From Rotaria socialis (taxonomy: Eukaryota > Rotifera > Eurotatoria > Philodinida > Philodinidae): a stretch of 64,000 bases of DNA. Under the pieces are notes generated by a model that made no database searches, was not told where the DNA came from, and worked only from the letters and a program-made list of their open reading frames with translations. Below are positions 39,290 to 51,103 of the stretch, in pieces. Location of the stretch: contig CAJNYU010000337.1 in assembly GCA_905331475.1 (NCBI GenBank), positions 1-64,000 on the forward strand, in the 5' to 3' direction. Numbering within the stretch: the first letter of the stretch is position 1; every line of letters starts with the position of its first letter. Position numbers and translations under genes: made by a program.

Positions 39290-39412
39290 TCATCGCTCAG
39301 CGGCGTTGCTACCGATAATGGAGCACCAGCACCAACATTACTACATCAACAATTCAACACGAGAAATGTTCTCAGTCGAAATTTAAACGAATATTTGACA
39401 GTATTTGTATAA
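39290..39412 (+). CDS. Candidate alternative terminal exon of the cadherin gene
   Basis: A strong acceptor (TTTCTGCTTTCAG) is followed by exactly 40 phase-0 codons (SSLSGVATDNGAPAPTLL...) and a stop. It begins 105 bases past the main stop codon. A phase-0 donor, GAA then GTAGGA at 39115, would replace the last 23 residues of the main product with this tail. Content is plausible for a cytoplasmic tail, and its Ser-Leu-Ser/Thr-Asp texture recalls protocadherin ends. No transcript evidence is available here. Confidence 0.4.
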   Translation, partial: SSLSGVATDNGAPAPTLLHQQFNTRNVLSRNLNEYLTVFV

Positions 39413-42297
39413 AGAAAGAAAAAAATATTGAATTATTATCAAGATTGGTTTTATTTTCAATACCCATTCAGGTTTAGAGAAGTTTTATGTCCTTGCTTTT
39501 GCCTTCTAATTTTATTCTATTTGGTGTTTCATAAAACTGTTTGATAAATGATAGATCAACAGACATGTATAAAAAAATGATTCAAAAAATTGAATTGAAA
39601 ACGTTATCATTTGTTTTACTTGTTCATTTGATAAGATAAAAAGATTCACATATATTTTCATAGAAATTCTAATTGAGTGCTTTTTGTAGAAGATTTTTGA
39701 GAATTCAACGCAATAGAAACATTATTTTATTTAAAGTCGTTGATATATAAGTATGTATGCATCTGGCGTGAAAGACGACAAAGAGAAATTGCAAGATCAT
39801 TGATGTTAAAAATTTCAATTTTATAATTCAAATGAGAAACATTAGTTGTTGAATAGGCAGATGTGAAATTTACAAAGAAAAGCTAGTGATCGATTTCGAT
39901 AAACGAACGATTTATTTACTAGTTATACTCTAACTTCTATCATGGCATCACATTTTCAATATACGTTTACACGAGTCTTTGTATCAACAAACTAAACTTC
40001 ATAAGAATATACGATTTCCTTCTGAATTAACACGATTGTATAAGACACTGTGAGGGATTCCTCCCTCGAGTACAATGATTCCCTATTGGCTATGATACCC
40101 TGTTTGAGTCAAAAAATTTCCCTAATTTTCATCAGAACTAAGCGCGCAACAAAAATCTATTTGATGTTTTATACGGGTGCCTGCCAACCTTAGTGATCTG
40201 GAACAGATTTTTGATGAGATGGATTTTATTATTGAGTTATCTGAATATTAGAAGTTATATGCAATGCTACTGTTCTTATGCCTCCTCCTATTCTCATATT
40301 CATGAAATTCATTATTTTCGTCTTTAGTGATTTATCACGTTTTTTCATTGATATATGTTATTCCGTTAGCTTATTATTCTCTAGAATTTTTAGCAAGTTT
40401 TACCTCACGATATAACATCTACAATTGATACGTTACTTGTAATTTTATTTATTCACCAGCGACAATAGACACTTTTCTGTTGTGAACGTTAGTATTCCAA
40501 TAGAATTCTTCTTTTTGTATTTGGGCTTGAAAATTTTATTCGCACGAAAATTTTAATTAATCTAGCTTTAAAAATAACCAAGGGGTTTTATTTAGCAGCA
40601 TTTCATGTATAAATTTGAAAATTTTATTTTATTTTAAAGACTCGATTCTTGCAGGCAAAATATACAAAAATTTTCATGTTTCCAGCAAATATTTAAATTA
40701 TGTTTACAGTACTCATCATTTTGAATCTATTCCAAGCTAGTGTTCTTGTTGTGACTTGTAGATGAATGATATCATAAATGATTTATTAACTAGAAAAGTT
40801 TTCCTTGCCAGCGAAACTGTAAAAGTATTTCACCAATAATATAAATTTTGACTTATTGAACGAACTGAAGTTCAATATACAACATCGACAATATTCCGAA
40901 GTTCATGAAAAATCAAAACTTTTGTCTTTCATAATAAAATATCAATGAACTTGATTTGCATATTCATCTGAAAAGAAACTCGCCTCTCAGTGAGGAATCG
41001 ATCGAAACTTTTTTCTCCGTAAAACAAACAATGAAAGGAAAAAAAACTTCTCACGATTTTCGCGTTCCTTGCCGACAACGTAAGTGACATGCAATTATTT
41101 ATTTTATTTGTAGGCAAATGAACCTTGAGATATTAGCTGTTTTATTTACAGTTGAACTTGCGATTTATCGTACACAAAAAGATAATCAACTGAGAGTGTT
41201 TTTGAGTTCGTCAACGATTAAGTCAAAAAGCCATATCGTGCTTCGGTAAACAAGGCAATATTTTTTGTTAATGTGTCTTGCCATCATTAAAAAAAGCAAG
41301 GCTGTTTTTCACAATTCAAATTAACATTGCTAGTTAAATTAATTGTACGGACTAGTCAAATCATTTGTACTATCGAAGTCTTACTGAAAAATAATATTCT
41401 TTCCAATATAGTGCGAAGAATTATTCTTTTGTTCAGAGTGAATGGCGTTAGTGAAAATTGAATTTACACTGATTTTGCTTGTCGTTCTGTAATTGAAAAT
41501 CGATATTTTATATTGCTGTCAAATTATATTGATTACTTTCATGATTGATTGAAATTCCAAAACAAGTGTTGAGAGCATTGCTTTGAGACAAATAGAATTT
41601 ATTAAGAACGCAATATGAAAAGAAGATGTTCTGTCAGATTTAGAAAGTACTCCAATGCTAAAAACTACACTAACAGATAGGTAACTTAAATTCTCGGACG
41701 AAGAATTACTTGCTGAATGTAAATGGATCGATGCCATATATTTTGTCACGTCTAATATTGTTACAAGAATCGAGAGAATACCAGAAACTGTGTTTCTCTA
41801 TAGAACATCATGAAGAAAGAAATCTCACGCCGTAGACTGTCATAATCGATGTATCTTTGACTGATATTATTTTATGATTTTGAATATTCGACTAGAAAGT
41901 CGATTTTCAGCCGCCACTCAAAACTCTATGAGAATTTACATCGATAGAAATACAAATACTTCTATTCTATCATTATATTTGTTAATCTGAGCTAAAACAA
42001 TGTAGTATTCAGTAAGAATCAATCAGCCAAGGGCACAACCAACGTCTTCTTGTATATTGAAATGTTTTCATGTATTGTCAAAAATGCCCGAGAAAAATAT
42101 AGTGAAACTTGTTAAGTGCGTCAATAATCATGCAACAATTGTAAAAAATATTTTTCTTTCTTTGCGTGATTTAAAAAATAGAAGAAATAGAAAAATAAGC
42201 ATTCATAGAGAATAGGAGCGACTCACTATAAATGGTTTACTTTTCTTCTCCTTTATTTTTAATCTATTTTTGCGCTCGACAATACTAACAAATCGTA
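39413..42297. other. Intergenic, with a possible decayed repeat near 40.05-40.17 kb
   Basis: A 2.9-kb stretch without a gene. At 40047-40160 the motif CTGTGAGGGA followed by GATTCCC resembles part of the inverted-repeat element at 54713-55010. Open frames at 40929-41117 and 41519-41749 (minus) are unremarkable. Confidence 0.35.
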
Positions 42298-43387
42298 ATG
42301 ACGCAAATACGAGGTTTAATTTTCTTACTGACCTTTGTAAAATTGAACTCTGCGACAACCTATTCATGTAATTCAAATTCTTCTTGTGGTTGCTCAACTA
42401 GTGCGGCAACATTGTCACGTATTGTGGGCGGAGAGACAGCTGCTTCGCAGACTTGGGGATGGGCTGTGTCGCTGCGTCTTGGAAATGCATTATGTGGCGG
42501 ATCAATCATTGCAGCTTCGTGGATAGTCACAGCTGCTCATTGCGTCTCGGGAGTGACCGCCAGTCAAGTCACTGTTTACGCTGGTTCTAATTTACTATTG
42601 ACAGCCAGTCAGACCCGATCAGTGTCAACAATTATTGCAGATTCAAGCTACAGTTCATCCACCTATGTTAATGACATCGCACTACTTCAATTGTCATTTC
42701 CTTTAGATATGACTGATCCACGCATCAGTGCCATTTGTATTCCATTGGTTAGTGCTAGCACATTGTCAGTTGGTGAATGGCCTTCAGCTGGAACAACAGT
42801 AAATTTTCAAGTTTCTTTGTGATGATAAATCGCACCTAATTTAGGTAGTAGCTGTAGGTTGGGGACGATTATCTGAAGGTGGATCTATTTCATCGACACT
42901 TCAACAAGTCACACTGCAAACAGTCGATCGACAGTCACCAACATGTACTCCTTTGATGAACAATTGGTTGTATCAATTTTGTGCTGCTGCTCATTGCAAA
43001 GGTAAATGCCCTGCATTATGTTTGATTAATTTGGAATGCGGTGTTTTTCATTTTGCTATGCTAGATACATGTCAAGGCGATTCGGGTGGTCCTCTGATGG
43101 CTTTTACAACGAGCAATCAGTGGGTTTTAGTAGGTGCAACAAGCAATGGCATCGGATGCGCTGAAGCGAATTCTGCTGGCATATACACGCGCATAGCAGC
43201 TTATCAAAGCTGGATCAATACGAACACGGGCAGTCAATTCACAAATCCAATATCATCAACTTTGAGTTCATCAACGACAGAATTCAACTCAACAGTCACA
43301 TGTACAGCAACGGTTCTCCATGGACCTGGTCGATGTTTTACATTGACCACTATTCTCTTATTTTGTAACACCCTCAAGTCAATCTAA
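42298..43387 (+). CDS. Trypsin-like serine protease (S1 family), secreted
   Basis: Three exons, 42298-42798, 42845-43001 and 43065-43387, give 326 residues. The N-terminus carries a signal peptide (LIFLLTFV core), then a short Cys-rich pro-segment and the activation site RIVGGE (Arg41/Ile42). The catalytic triad is complete: His81 in VTAAHC, Asp126 in NDIALLQL, Ser226 in DTCQGDSGGP. Asp220, six residues before the Ser, predicts cleavage after Lys or Arg. A substrate-binding GATSNGIGCAE segment and the terminal SWI helix are present. After the protease fold there is an extra 65-residue Ser/Thr-rich tail ending in a hydrophobic stretch (CFTLTTILLFC), possibly a membrane or GPI-anchor signal. 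AATAAA follows at 43512. Base composition is more GC-rich than the flanks. Confidence 0.93.
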
Positions 43388-45576
43388 TGAACCTATATGA
43401 TTTATTATTTTCAGATAGATTGTTCAGTGACTAATTATTACTCTATTTCTCGTTTCGATTTTGCTTCGCATGATTTGATATGTGTCTATGTAAAGTTAAT
43501 CACTACTAATCAATAAAAATCCTTGAAGCATGTTAGAATTTTCTTGATCCCTGTTGTTTTCTATATATCAATGGGATTTTGGTCTTTCCGATAACGGTTT
43601 CTACTGGTGTTTCGTTTTTGAAATAAGATTAGTTTCATCTCATATTGATCCATCCTACAAGACAACTCTTTCTCAGTTACAATTATCATTTAGTATTGAT
43701 TAGCGGATAAATTTAGGCTCATCTAACTCATTTGAGTATGCTATTTCAAAATCGGTGTAATCTTTTAGATACTGACGTTAGATTTAAACTGTTTTGATTT
43801 ATGAAATCTAAAAACAGAGCTCTTTTTGGTTTGATCAAATACAACAACTCAATGACTTCAAAATTAACACTATGGAAAAAGCATAATCAATCTATTGGAT
43901 CTAGATATTAATATTTTCAATATGCAATGAAACTCTAATACATTGTGAAAATACTCATATATGCCTATATCTCTTTCAATCGGTTTAGGCATGGGTGTTC
44001 GAAAAATGATCATTCCATCTATTTTCAATTGAGTCTCTATATGTTTTGATTATTGAACATAGTTCGAGTGATCTTTTGCTGACTATATGCAAGAGCAAAA
44101 TAATAGTTTATGTAAATGTAATCCCAACTTTCTTCCAAGATTTGGATATACGTTAGTATTATGAATGGACTAGGTTTTTTTTTCTAGAATTTCTAGTCGT
44201 TGAAATGGAGACGTTGAAACGCAGTTTTTGCGATTTAATCATTATTGGTTTCTTTTTTCCACGACAATATTTTGGCATATTACAACAGAAAATATGCTTA
44301 CTTGTATGAGACGTGAGAGATATACCATTGTAAGATCTTGTTACAAATGACTATCGTATACGTATATTATTTCTGTACAAAGCAGAAAAAGAATACGTTC
44401 TATGATAAAAAACGAAGAAAAATGTTAATTAATCACACTTACAACAATAAAAAAAAATTCGTTTATCCGATTTCTATTGGTTCTAAAATTTCACAACTGC
44501 AGAGATCATGAAGATGGCAAGTGATTATACGAAAGCTGTGCTTTGCATATATTAAATTCATAATCGAACTTCAAATAGTACTCGTATAAACGATGACGAT
44601 TGAATTTATGAATTTTTTGACAAGATCTTAGTTTGATAAATGTTAACAAAGATACTTCTTAGTAAAATTGATAAACTATAATTATGAATCATATCCGTTC
44701 ATCAGTGCCTCGACAATGAAATATATCTTTTGTATACATTTAACTATAAAATAACTTTCATATGTCGCATGACTTCTCATAAAAAGTATGATTCAGAAAA
44801 TATTTGTCTGAACAAATCAGCATTAGCTGCGAGGCAGTTTGACTTTTGCTCTTTTGTCTATGTTGGTTTTTGTCCTTGATCGCTCTTTATTTGCAAATCC
44901 AAAAATTTTGGTCATAAAATCATACCCAATATCTTTCTCATGCACATAACTGCCCCATCAAGATTTTATCGTTTTGTTTATATCCATCAGAAAGACAAGA
45001 GAAATAATTTATTGGTGAAAATGATTTCAGAAACTTGAAGATGTATAAAAGAAATATTCAGGACGTATGCACGAAAATATTATACATCGATCATGTTCAA
45101 TCAGCAGCTAATTGTGCATTTCACTAATACGACTTCGTGGATGTCTTTATGAGATAAAAACCAAGAGAATCAGTAGTAATTTTATTTGTATAATTTATTA
45201 TTTAGTAACTTCGATTAATTTTATGATGAGACTTACCTGAGCTATTAGTCAATAAACGCAGAAGTTTTGCAGGATTGTATTGTGCCAAGATAGCTAATCT
45301 ATATCATTGGTATTCAAAATTAACATTTTTCTGTAATTTTGGTTGCTATGAATTACTTACGAACACGAAAGCTGTAGGTATGCATGTGATTATACTCACT
45401 TAAGCTCCGTGATAATATTATTATATGATATTTGCATTGGTTAATCCTTGTTGTTGTTATTATTATTAGCTATTATCTCTGTTATTTATTTAAAAGGACA
45501 TGATAGTGAAACACATTTTTGTTTTTTCTCATTGGTTCGTGGTTCTTTTGAAATTTGATTTATTGTTAAAGAAAAG
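43388..45576. other. Intergenic, nothing recognised
   Basis: A 2.2-kb AT-rich spacer between the trypsin-like and beta-lactamase-like genes. It contains the trypsin polyadenylation signal near 43512 and no other supportable feature. Confidence 0.4.
43512..43517 (+). terminator. Polyadenylation signal of the trypsin-like gene
   Basis: AATAAA about 125 bases past the stop codon. Confidence 0.55.
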
Positions 45577-46819
45577 ATGATCTCTTCTATACGACTTCTA
45601 CCGGTATGGTTTTTAGTAGTGCAGTGTTATAATGTGACTGGTTATAACATTCATGGATCGATTACCAACGGTTGGGAATTTGTACTTGATTTGTTTCGAG
45701 AAAATTTTGTTCAAGAGAAAGAATTAGGGGCAGCTATATCGGTGTATCATAATGGTCGTTCAGTTGTTGATCTTCGAGGTGGATGGTATGACGAATCAAA
45801 AACCAAACCGTATGATGATAATTCATTACAATTAGTTTTTTCAACTACCAAAGGAATAGTGGCTGTAGCCGCTGCACTTTGTGTACAACAAGGTTTACTT
45901 GACTATTCAGAATTAGTGACAAAGTATTGGCCAGAATATGGGCAGAATGGTAAAGAAAATACAACAGTAGCAGACATACTGTCACATCGAGCTGCACTAC
46001 CCTATGTAGATTCTCCAATCGATCAATATGCTAACTGGACAGCTATGATTCATACACTAGAACAAGAGAAACCTTTATGGATACCAGGAACAACTCATGG
46101 TTATCATGCAGTTACCTACGGTTGGCTAGCAGGTGAACTTGTTCGCCGTGTTGATCGAAAGAAAAGATCTTTTGGGCAATTTATCAAAGATGAAATTGTA
46201 AATCCACTACAAATAGAATTCTATATTGGTCTACCATCCGAAATACAATACCGTGTATCACCAGTGGTTCCTCATCCTGATGTAAAGAACATGCTAAATC
46301 AAACCATGAAGGATCTATTTCAAATATGGAATGATCCTCGTATACATCAAGCAGAGATACCGGCAGCCATAGGTCTATCTAATGCCAAGTCAATTGCACG
46401 CATTTATGCGTCACTTATTGGTAATCTTGAGGAAGGAATCGGCCACCAATTGTTAAGTGAAGAGATGATGAAACTTGCAACGAAATCAAATACACCTTTG
46501 AATGAAATCGATCTTGTACTACAGTACTATTCGTCGTTCGCCATGGGTTTTCATCGGTATGATCGAGTTCTACCAAAGTTTGGACCTGGCGTATTTGGTC
46601 ATCATGGTAAGGAAACAAAGTAGCAGTCGAACGATGATTGAAACTCGATTGATATAAATTTTAGGGGCTGGTGGAAGTATTGGTTTTGCAGCACCTTCAA
46701 AGAATCTTACTTTTGCCTATGTGCTGAATCGAATTGGAACCGATACTGCCACGATCATTGATCCTCGTATTGAATCCATACTTGCTAGAATTGCAGTACA
46801 CATAAATGACCAAACCTAA
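45577..46819 (+). CDS. Serine beta-lactamase-like hydrolase (class C/esterase type), secreted
   Basis: Two exons, 45577-46606 and 46665-46819, join in phase 1 within the GHHG motif across a 58-bp intron, giving 394 residues. An N-terminal hydrophobic segment (LLPVWFLVVQCYNV) suggests secretion. Family motifs are intact: FSTTKG (SxxK nucleophile Ser89, Lys92), GYHAVTYGWLAGELVRR (catalytic Tyr176 region) and FGHHGAGGSIGFA (third motif with His-x-Gly). These match the beta-lactamase/EstB/LACTB-like family of penicillin-binding-protein fold hydrolases. The family is widespread in bacteria and also expanded in nematodes and other animals. The substrate cannot be told from sequence; esterase or peptidase activity is as likely as lactam hydrolysis. 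The single intron sits inside a conserved motif, so the gene is adapted to its eukaryotic host even if the family came from bacteria. Confidence 0.9.
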
Positions 46820-48163
46820 TATCAGTGTTTCAGCGCATAAACGTGTGATGAGAACTAGAATTCACAACATTTTATCTGTTCAATTAAGTCAGTAAATGTT
46901 GAAAATTGGACGTCAGCTAGATAGATAATAGTATATATCAATATTCGGAAATCATAGAATAGCTCAATTCATAGTGTGAAAGAAATGCGATGCACTTAAT
47001 ATTGGTAACACGAATATTCACATATTTGATTTTACATTTCACGTCAAATTTATCTTCCATTTGATACTATCAAATTTCTAGTATTCTAATGCCTGTTGAT
47101 CCTATATTTACGTAGCCGTTTATAGAAAATTCCTATAAACATATATGTGCAGCATTTTTCTTAATTCGAAGTAAAGATTAACGTTGATCTATATATGGCA
47201 ATAGAATGATTTGAGTTTGCCACAAAACTTGTCAATATATTATTCATGAAAAAGGATACTAGCAGTCACTTGATACTTTGATCATATGGCTATCGTTGAC
47301 TTTTGATAACACATTTCTCTTAAAATAACTTTAACATTATACTCAGAAATTTGATAATTCTTCTTTACGATCATTCGAAAAGAAATTATAATCAATTTCA
47401 ATTGCTATTTTATCGTTTCCTTTACTTGTTGAAGAGAGTACGATAATAAAGTCAATCGAAGTACTCAGTTTTTGATTATTGATGGCAAATTTACTTATTA
47501 TCTATATCATAGATGATTTCAGATGAAACATTTTCAAGACTTCATACAAATATGTTTAAGAAATTTATTGCTTTTACATGTAAGAGAGAACAAAATAGTT
47601 ATAAAGAAAAGAGCTCAACAATCATATTGAATATTGTGTTTAGAGTGTGATAATTAATTAATATTGTATCAGTAAGCACAAGAAAAGTACAATGTGGTGT
47701 GTTTTTGTTCTAAACCCAAGCTGGGAATATAAAAGAAAATTTTCATAAAACTGAAATTAAACGGAAATAAAATCGAATTTCTCTTATTGAGAATATACTT
47801 CTTCTTCAAATAAATAAAATCGTTGTGCATATTTATAGAATCTTCATTATAGTAGTAAACGATTTATATAGATCAAAAACACGCTCACCCAGCCAAAACA
47901 ATTCCCATCCCATGATACTCAACTATCTGGATTTTCAGTTTCATAAAGAATTATCGATTTATGGATACACACGGCTGTTTAAACCCAATTTACTTAGATA
48001 TAAACAAAATTTATTTAGTACTCAAATATGTATCAATTCAAAGTTCTTTTTTTTTAAATGCTACTTTTATTAAATTAATGATATAATCAAAATAGAATGA
48101 GTGCTCTTATGTACATTTAACAGTTCAAACTTTCTTAATTGTCACGTTTTTTCTTCATAAGAC
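46820..48163. other. Intergenic between convergent genes
   Basis: About 1.3 kb, AT-rich, between the stops of the beta-lactamase-like gene (plus) and the tail-anchored protein gene (minus). The open frame at 47825-48073 has no recognisable content. Confidence 0.4.
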
Positions 48164-49756
48164 TCATTTGGATTTTCCGGATACAAAGAAATAAAGACCA
48201 ATCATACATGCTAATATGATAATTAGTAAATGCTTGATGGTAAAATAGTTAACGTGCTCACGAACTGGTTTCGAAGTAATTGATGAAGGTGTGATTGTAT
48301 TTGAATGAAGCTCTATTTTAAGGCCGGGTAATGCAGCAGAAACATATTTTCCAGCATTCTCAAGTTGCTCATCATTAGGCTGATAAGTGCCAGAGTTGCT
48401 CGATATATGCAGAATCAAACCTTCTTCTTGATGTTGCATCCAAGCTTCACCTGCAAAACGGACATCGTCGTCATAACCAGATATGAGAACGTGTTTTGAT
48501 AATATCCAATCTACTGCCTTCAAGCCCGGACTATTATGCATACCGATGAGAAAATCACCAGTGATGACGATATTGTACGGATGTGGCTCTGCTGTAGTGT
48601 GAATACTCATCATAGATGCTAGCGGTCCTGGAGAAAAATAGCCATGATCATCCCAGCACGAAGCCAGTTGACTTCGTATTATGGTAACAACGGGTCGAGA
48701 GAAAAGTATGAACTTCTTTATTCGAGTCATTAAACTCGGATTTTTCATTGCAAATGCTCGCAGTGTTTGTGGTAGAAAATTATTAATGTCGACTTGCTCT
48801 TTATTTGCAGTTAACTTGAAGAGTGTATGCGATCCAATTACTCTTCTAATTGTTGCTCCAAAGAAACCCGGATGAGAAATTTCTAAACGTGTCAATGAAC
48901 CACAATTACCAACAACAGTTGGTTTCTCTGGAATATCTATTGCTTCGAGTAAGGGTGCACGAACATGACTTTTTGACGGTAAACATTCATTGACAATTTT
49001 ATTACATATCCGACCTAAACTAGTGAGTTCTTTTTTTCGTACTTCATGGAAATGTTCTTCGAGCGTTAAACGAGTTGTACGAATGAAATCAAGAACGAGT
49101 GGTTCTCCTCTATATTCCAAACCATTCTCGAAAATTTCTTGAAACAATGAACGAGCACCAAAATTATTACTCAAATCATAACCATCACAAGTAAACCCAG
49201 CGGAACTTAACACACACGCATTGGCATAAGCACAAGATACATGTCGACTATTTGAATGTTTTGACATGGCTTGCCGAAGTGCTTCTAATCCATCTTGTGG
49301 TAGATTTCGAAAACGAATGAAAAATCCTGATTGTACACGACCTTTCGTATCGAGGATTGCGCTCTTCTGACGCCAAAGCATGAATGCAGCAAATTTGTTG
49401 TATCCATCACCAGCTTCATTCGGAATAGTCAAATAAACATTCGGTAGTCCAAAACCAAGAAAAGCTTCATGCTTATTGTCAAATAATTTGTCCAATGAGA
49501 TAAGTTTAATATTTTGAAATTCTATTTCTTCTAGGCCATTTCTTAGTATATTATGTTCAGGATTGTAATGTGTATCTATGATAAGCCTTGTTTTTCTGTA
49601 AAAGAGAGGTTCTGGTCGAACAACGGCACCCGCTCGAATTCCCTCCAATTGTTCGTGATCACTATGTATATTAGCTGTTGTTACTATGTCTTGCATATTG
49701 TTCATCACATTCTCAGATTCATGTGACACTTCTTTCTTGTCATCCGACAACGCCAT
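48164..49756 (-). CDS. Intronless 530-residue tail-anchored protein, function unknown
   Basis: One uninterrupted frame of 530 codons, counted from the ATG at 49756. An in-frame ATG exists 22 codons upstream, but the MALSDDKK start is preferred because a possible acceptor (CTCTTTTAG) lies between the two. The N-terminal 45 residues are acidic and probably disordered. A globular part (RPEPLFYRKTRLIIDTHYNP to about residue 480) follows. The last 26 residues form a single hydrophobic helix (about 505-525) with the tail SGKSK, typical of a tail-anchored endoplasmic-reticulum or mitochondrial outer-membrane protein facing the cytosol. The segment around residues 400-460 (GYFSPGPLASM...AGEAWM...SNSGTYQP) recalls a module seen in bacterial and protist proteins, but I cannot name it. 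Lack of introns, in a window where most genes have many, hints at retroposition or horizontal origin. Confidence 0.82.
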   Translation of the reverse strand: MALSDDKKEVSHESENVMNNMQDIVTTANIHSDHEQLEGIRAGAVVRPEPLFYRKTRLIIDTHYNPEHNILRNGLEEIEFQNIKLISLDKLFDNKHEAFLGFGLPNVYLTIPNEAGDGYNKFAAFMLWRQKSAILDTKGRVQSGFFIRFRNLPQDGLEALRQAMSKHSNSRHVSCAYANACVLSSAGFTCDGYDLSNNFGARSLFQEIFENGLEYRGEPLVLDFIRTTRLTLEEHFHEVRKKELTSLGRICNKIVNECLPSKSHVRAPLLEAIDIPEKPTVVGNCGSLTRLEISHPGFFGATIRRVIGSHTLFKLTANKEQVDINNFLPQTLRAFAMKNPSLMTRIKKFILFSRPVVTIIRSQLASCWDDHGYFSPGPLASMMSIHTTAEPHPYNIVITGDFLIGMHNSPGLKAVDWILSKHVLISGYDDDVRFAGEAWMQHQEEGLILHISSNSGTYQPNDEQLENAGKYVSAALPGLKIELHSNTITPSSITSKPVREHVNYFTIKHLLIIILACMIGLYFFVSGKSK

Positions 49757-49822
49757 TTTCAATCGATTATAATAAAAATCACTTATTGACGTTACCGATA
49801 GTGGACTAAAAGAGTTTATCAA

Positions 49823-51103
49823 ATAATAGACGTTATTTTACTTTTAATTTGGTTGCATCTAGAAAATAATAATATGTACCGATGAACGGTGTAATTCAAA
49901 TCTGAAGTAATTTTTAATTTATTCAATTCAAAATCACTTAATTTAATATAGATAATTAAGCGTTGTCATATACAGAAAAGTTTCTATTATGAGAGCATGT
50001 TATATATGATTCAACTAATATATATATATATGTATGTATATTAAAGAATGAAACCATGATCTGAGTTTACTTTGCAAGGAAATACACACGTAGTTTATAA
50101 TAACTAGTAACAAGGAGAATAGTTTATCACAGCGAAAATAGGGTATCTACATGTATATGTCACTTGACTCTTCATAAAAGTTCCTATAAATCTAAACGCG
50201 GAATATTGAAATGATTAAGAGAGAGAGACTCGGATCTAAATTTTACATGAAAATTATTTAGAAATAATATAGAAGTAGGCTTTCTAAAAGATTTTTCTTC
50301 GTATCACAGTGAAACAAACATAACCTCTTGATAACCTCCGTCTAGGGAACGCTTTTCAATGGTCTCAATGATATTCACAAAATAGATTTTTTACTGTATA
50401 TCAATATTATGTTTATATTCAATCATAGTCCTACATGTTAGTATTATATGTAGTTAGCAAATTCTTAAATACAAATTAGATGAGCATATAGTGAAAGTCA
50501 AATTAAATAAGGAAAGATGTGCTGAATGCAATGAAGCTTATTGACTCACCAAAAAGATGCTTTTGTGAGCACATCAATATAAGTCAGTAACTTTAACGTG
50601 AAGAATGTACGCACATATTAATACGGATACAGATTTTAGGTTATATATATATATAGAGATTTGGTGATAATCGTATATGTGTTCGAATGTAAGTGTAACA
50701 GTACAAGTATAAAGATTAAAAACATTTGTTAGTAGTCTATTGCATAGTTATCTACTATATAAAACCAATGGATATCGATTATTATCAAATGCAATACATT
50801 TCAATCGATTATCCACGGATTCTCGATCGAATTCGAGTCGATTATAATCTAATTATTTAACTATTTACTTTGAAACGGGATGAGTTCCATAATTATTGGA
50901 CCTTTCCCTTCTCTCTCTCTCTCTCTCTCCTGGGTATGAGATGAGCGAGAACTGTGAAATCTCGTCTCGACTTAAAGTTTACACTCACGATTTCTGTCTT
51001 CGAAATATACAATGCTAGTACCACAGAATGTAATGCTGTTTACCTTATTAATATTAAACATTTATAATAGACATGCGCACTGCAAACTTATATATATATA
51101 TAT
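49823..51103. other. Intergenic with simple repeats
   Basis: AT-rich spacer with several AT microsatellites (about 50020-50033, 50642-50653) and a CT run at 50911-50929. No gene recognised. Confidence 0.4.
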
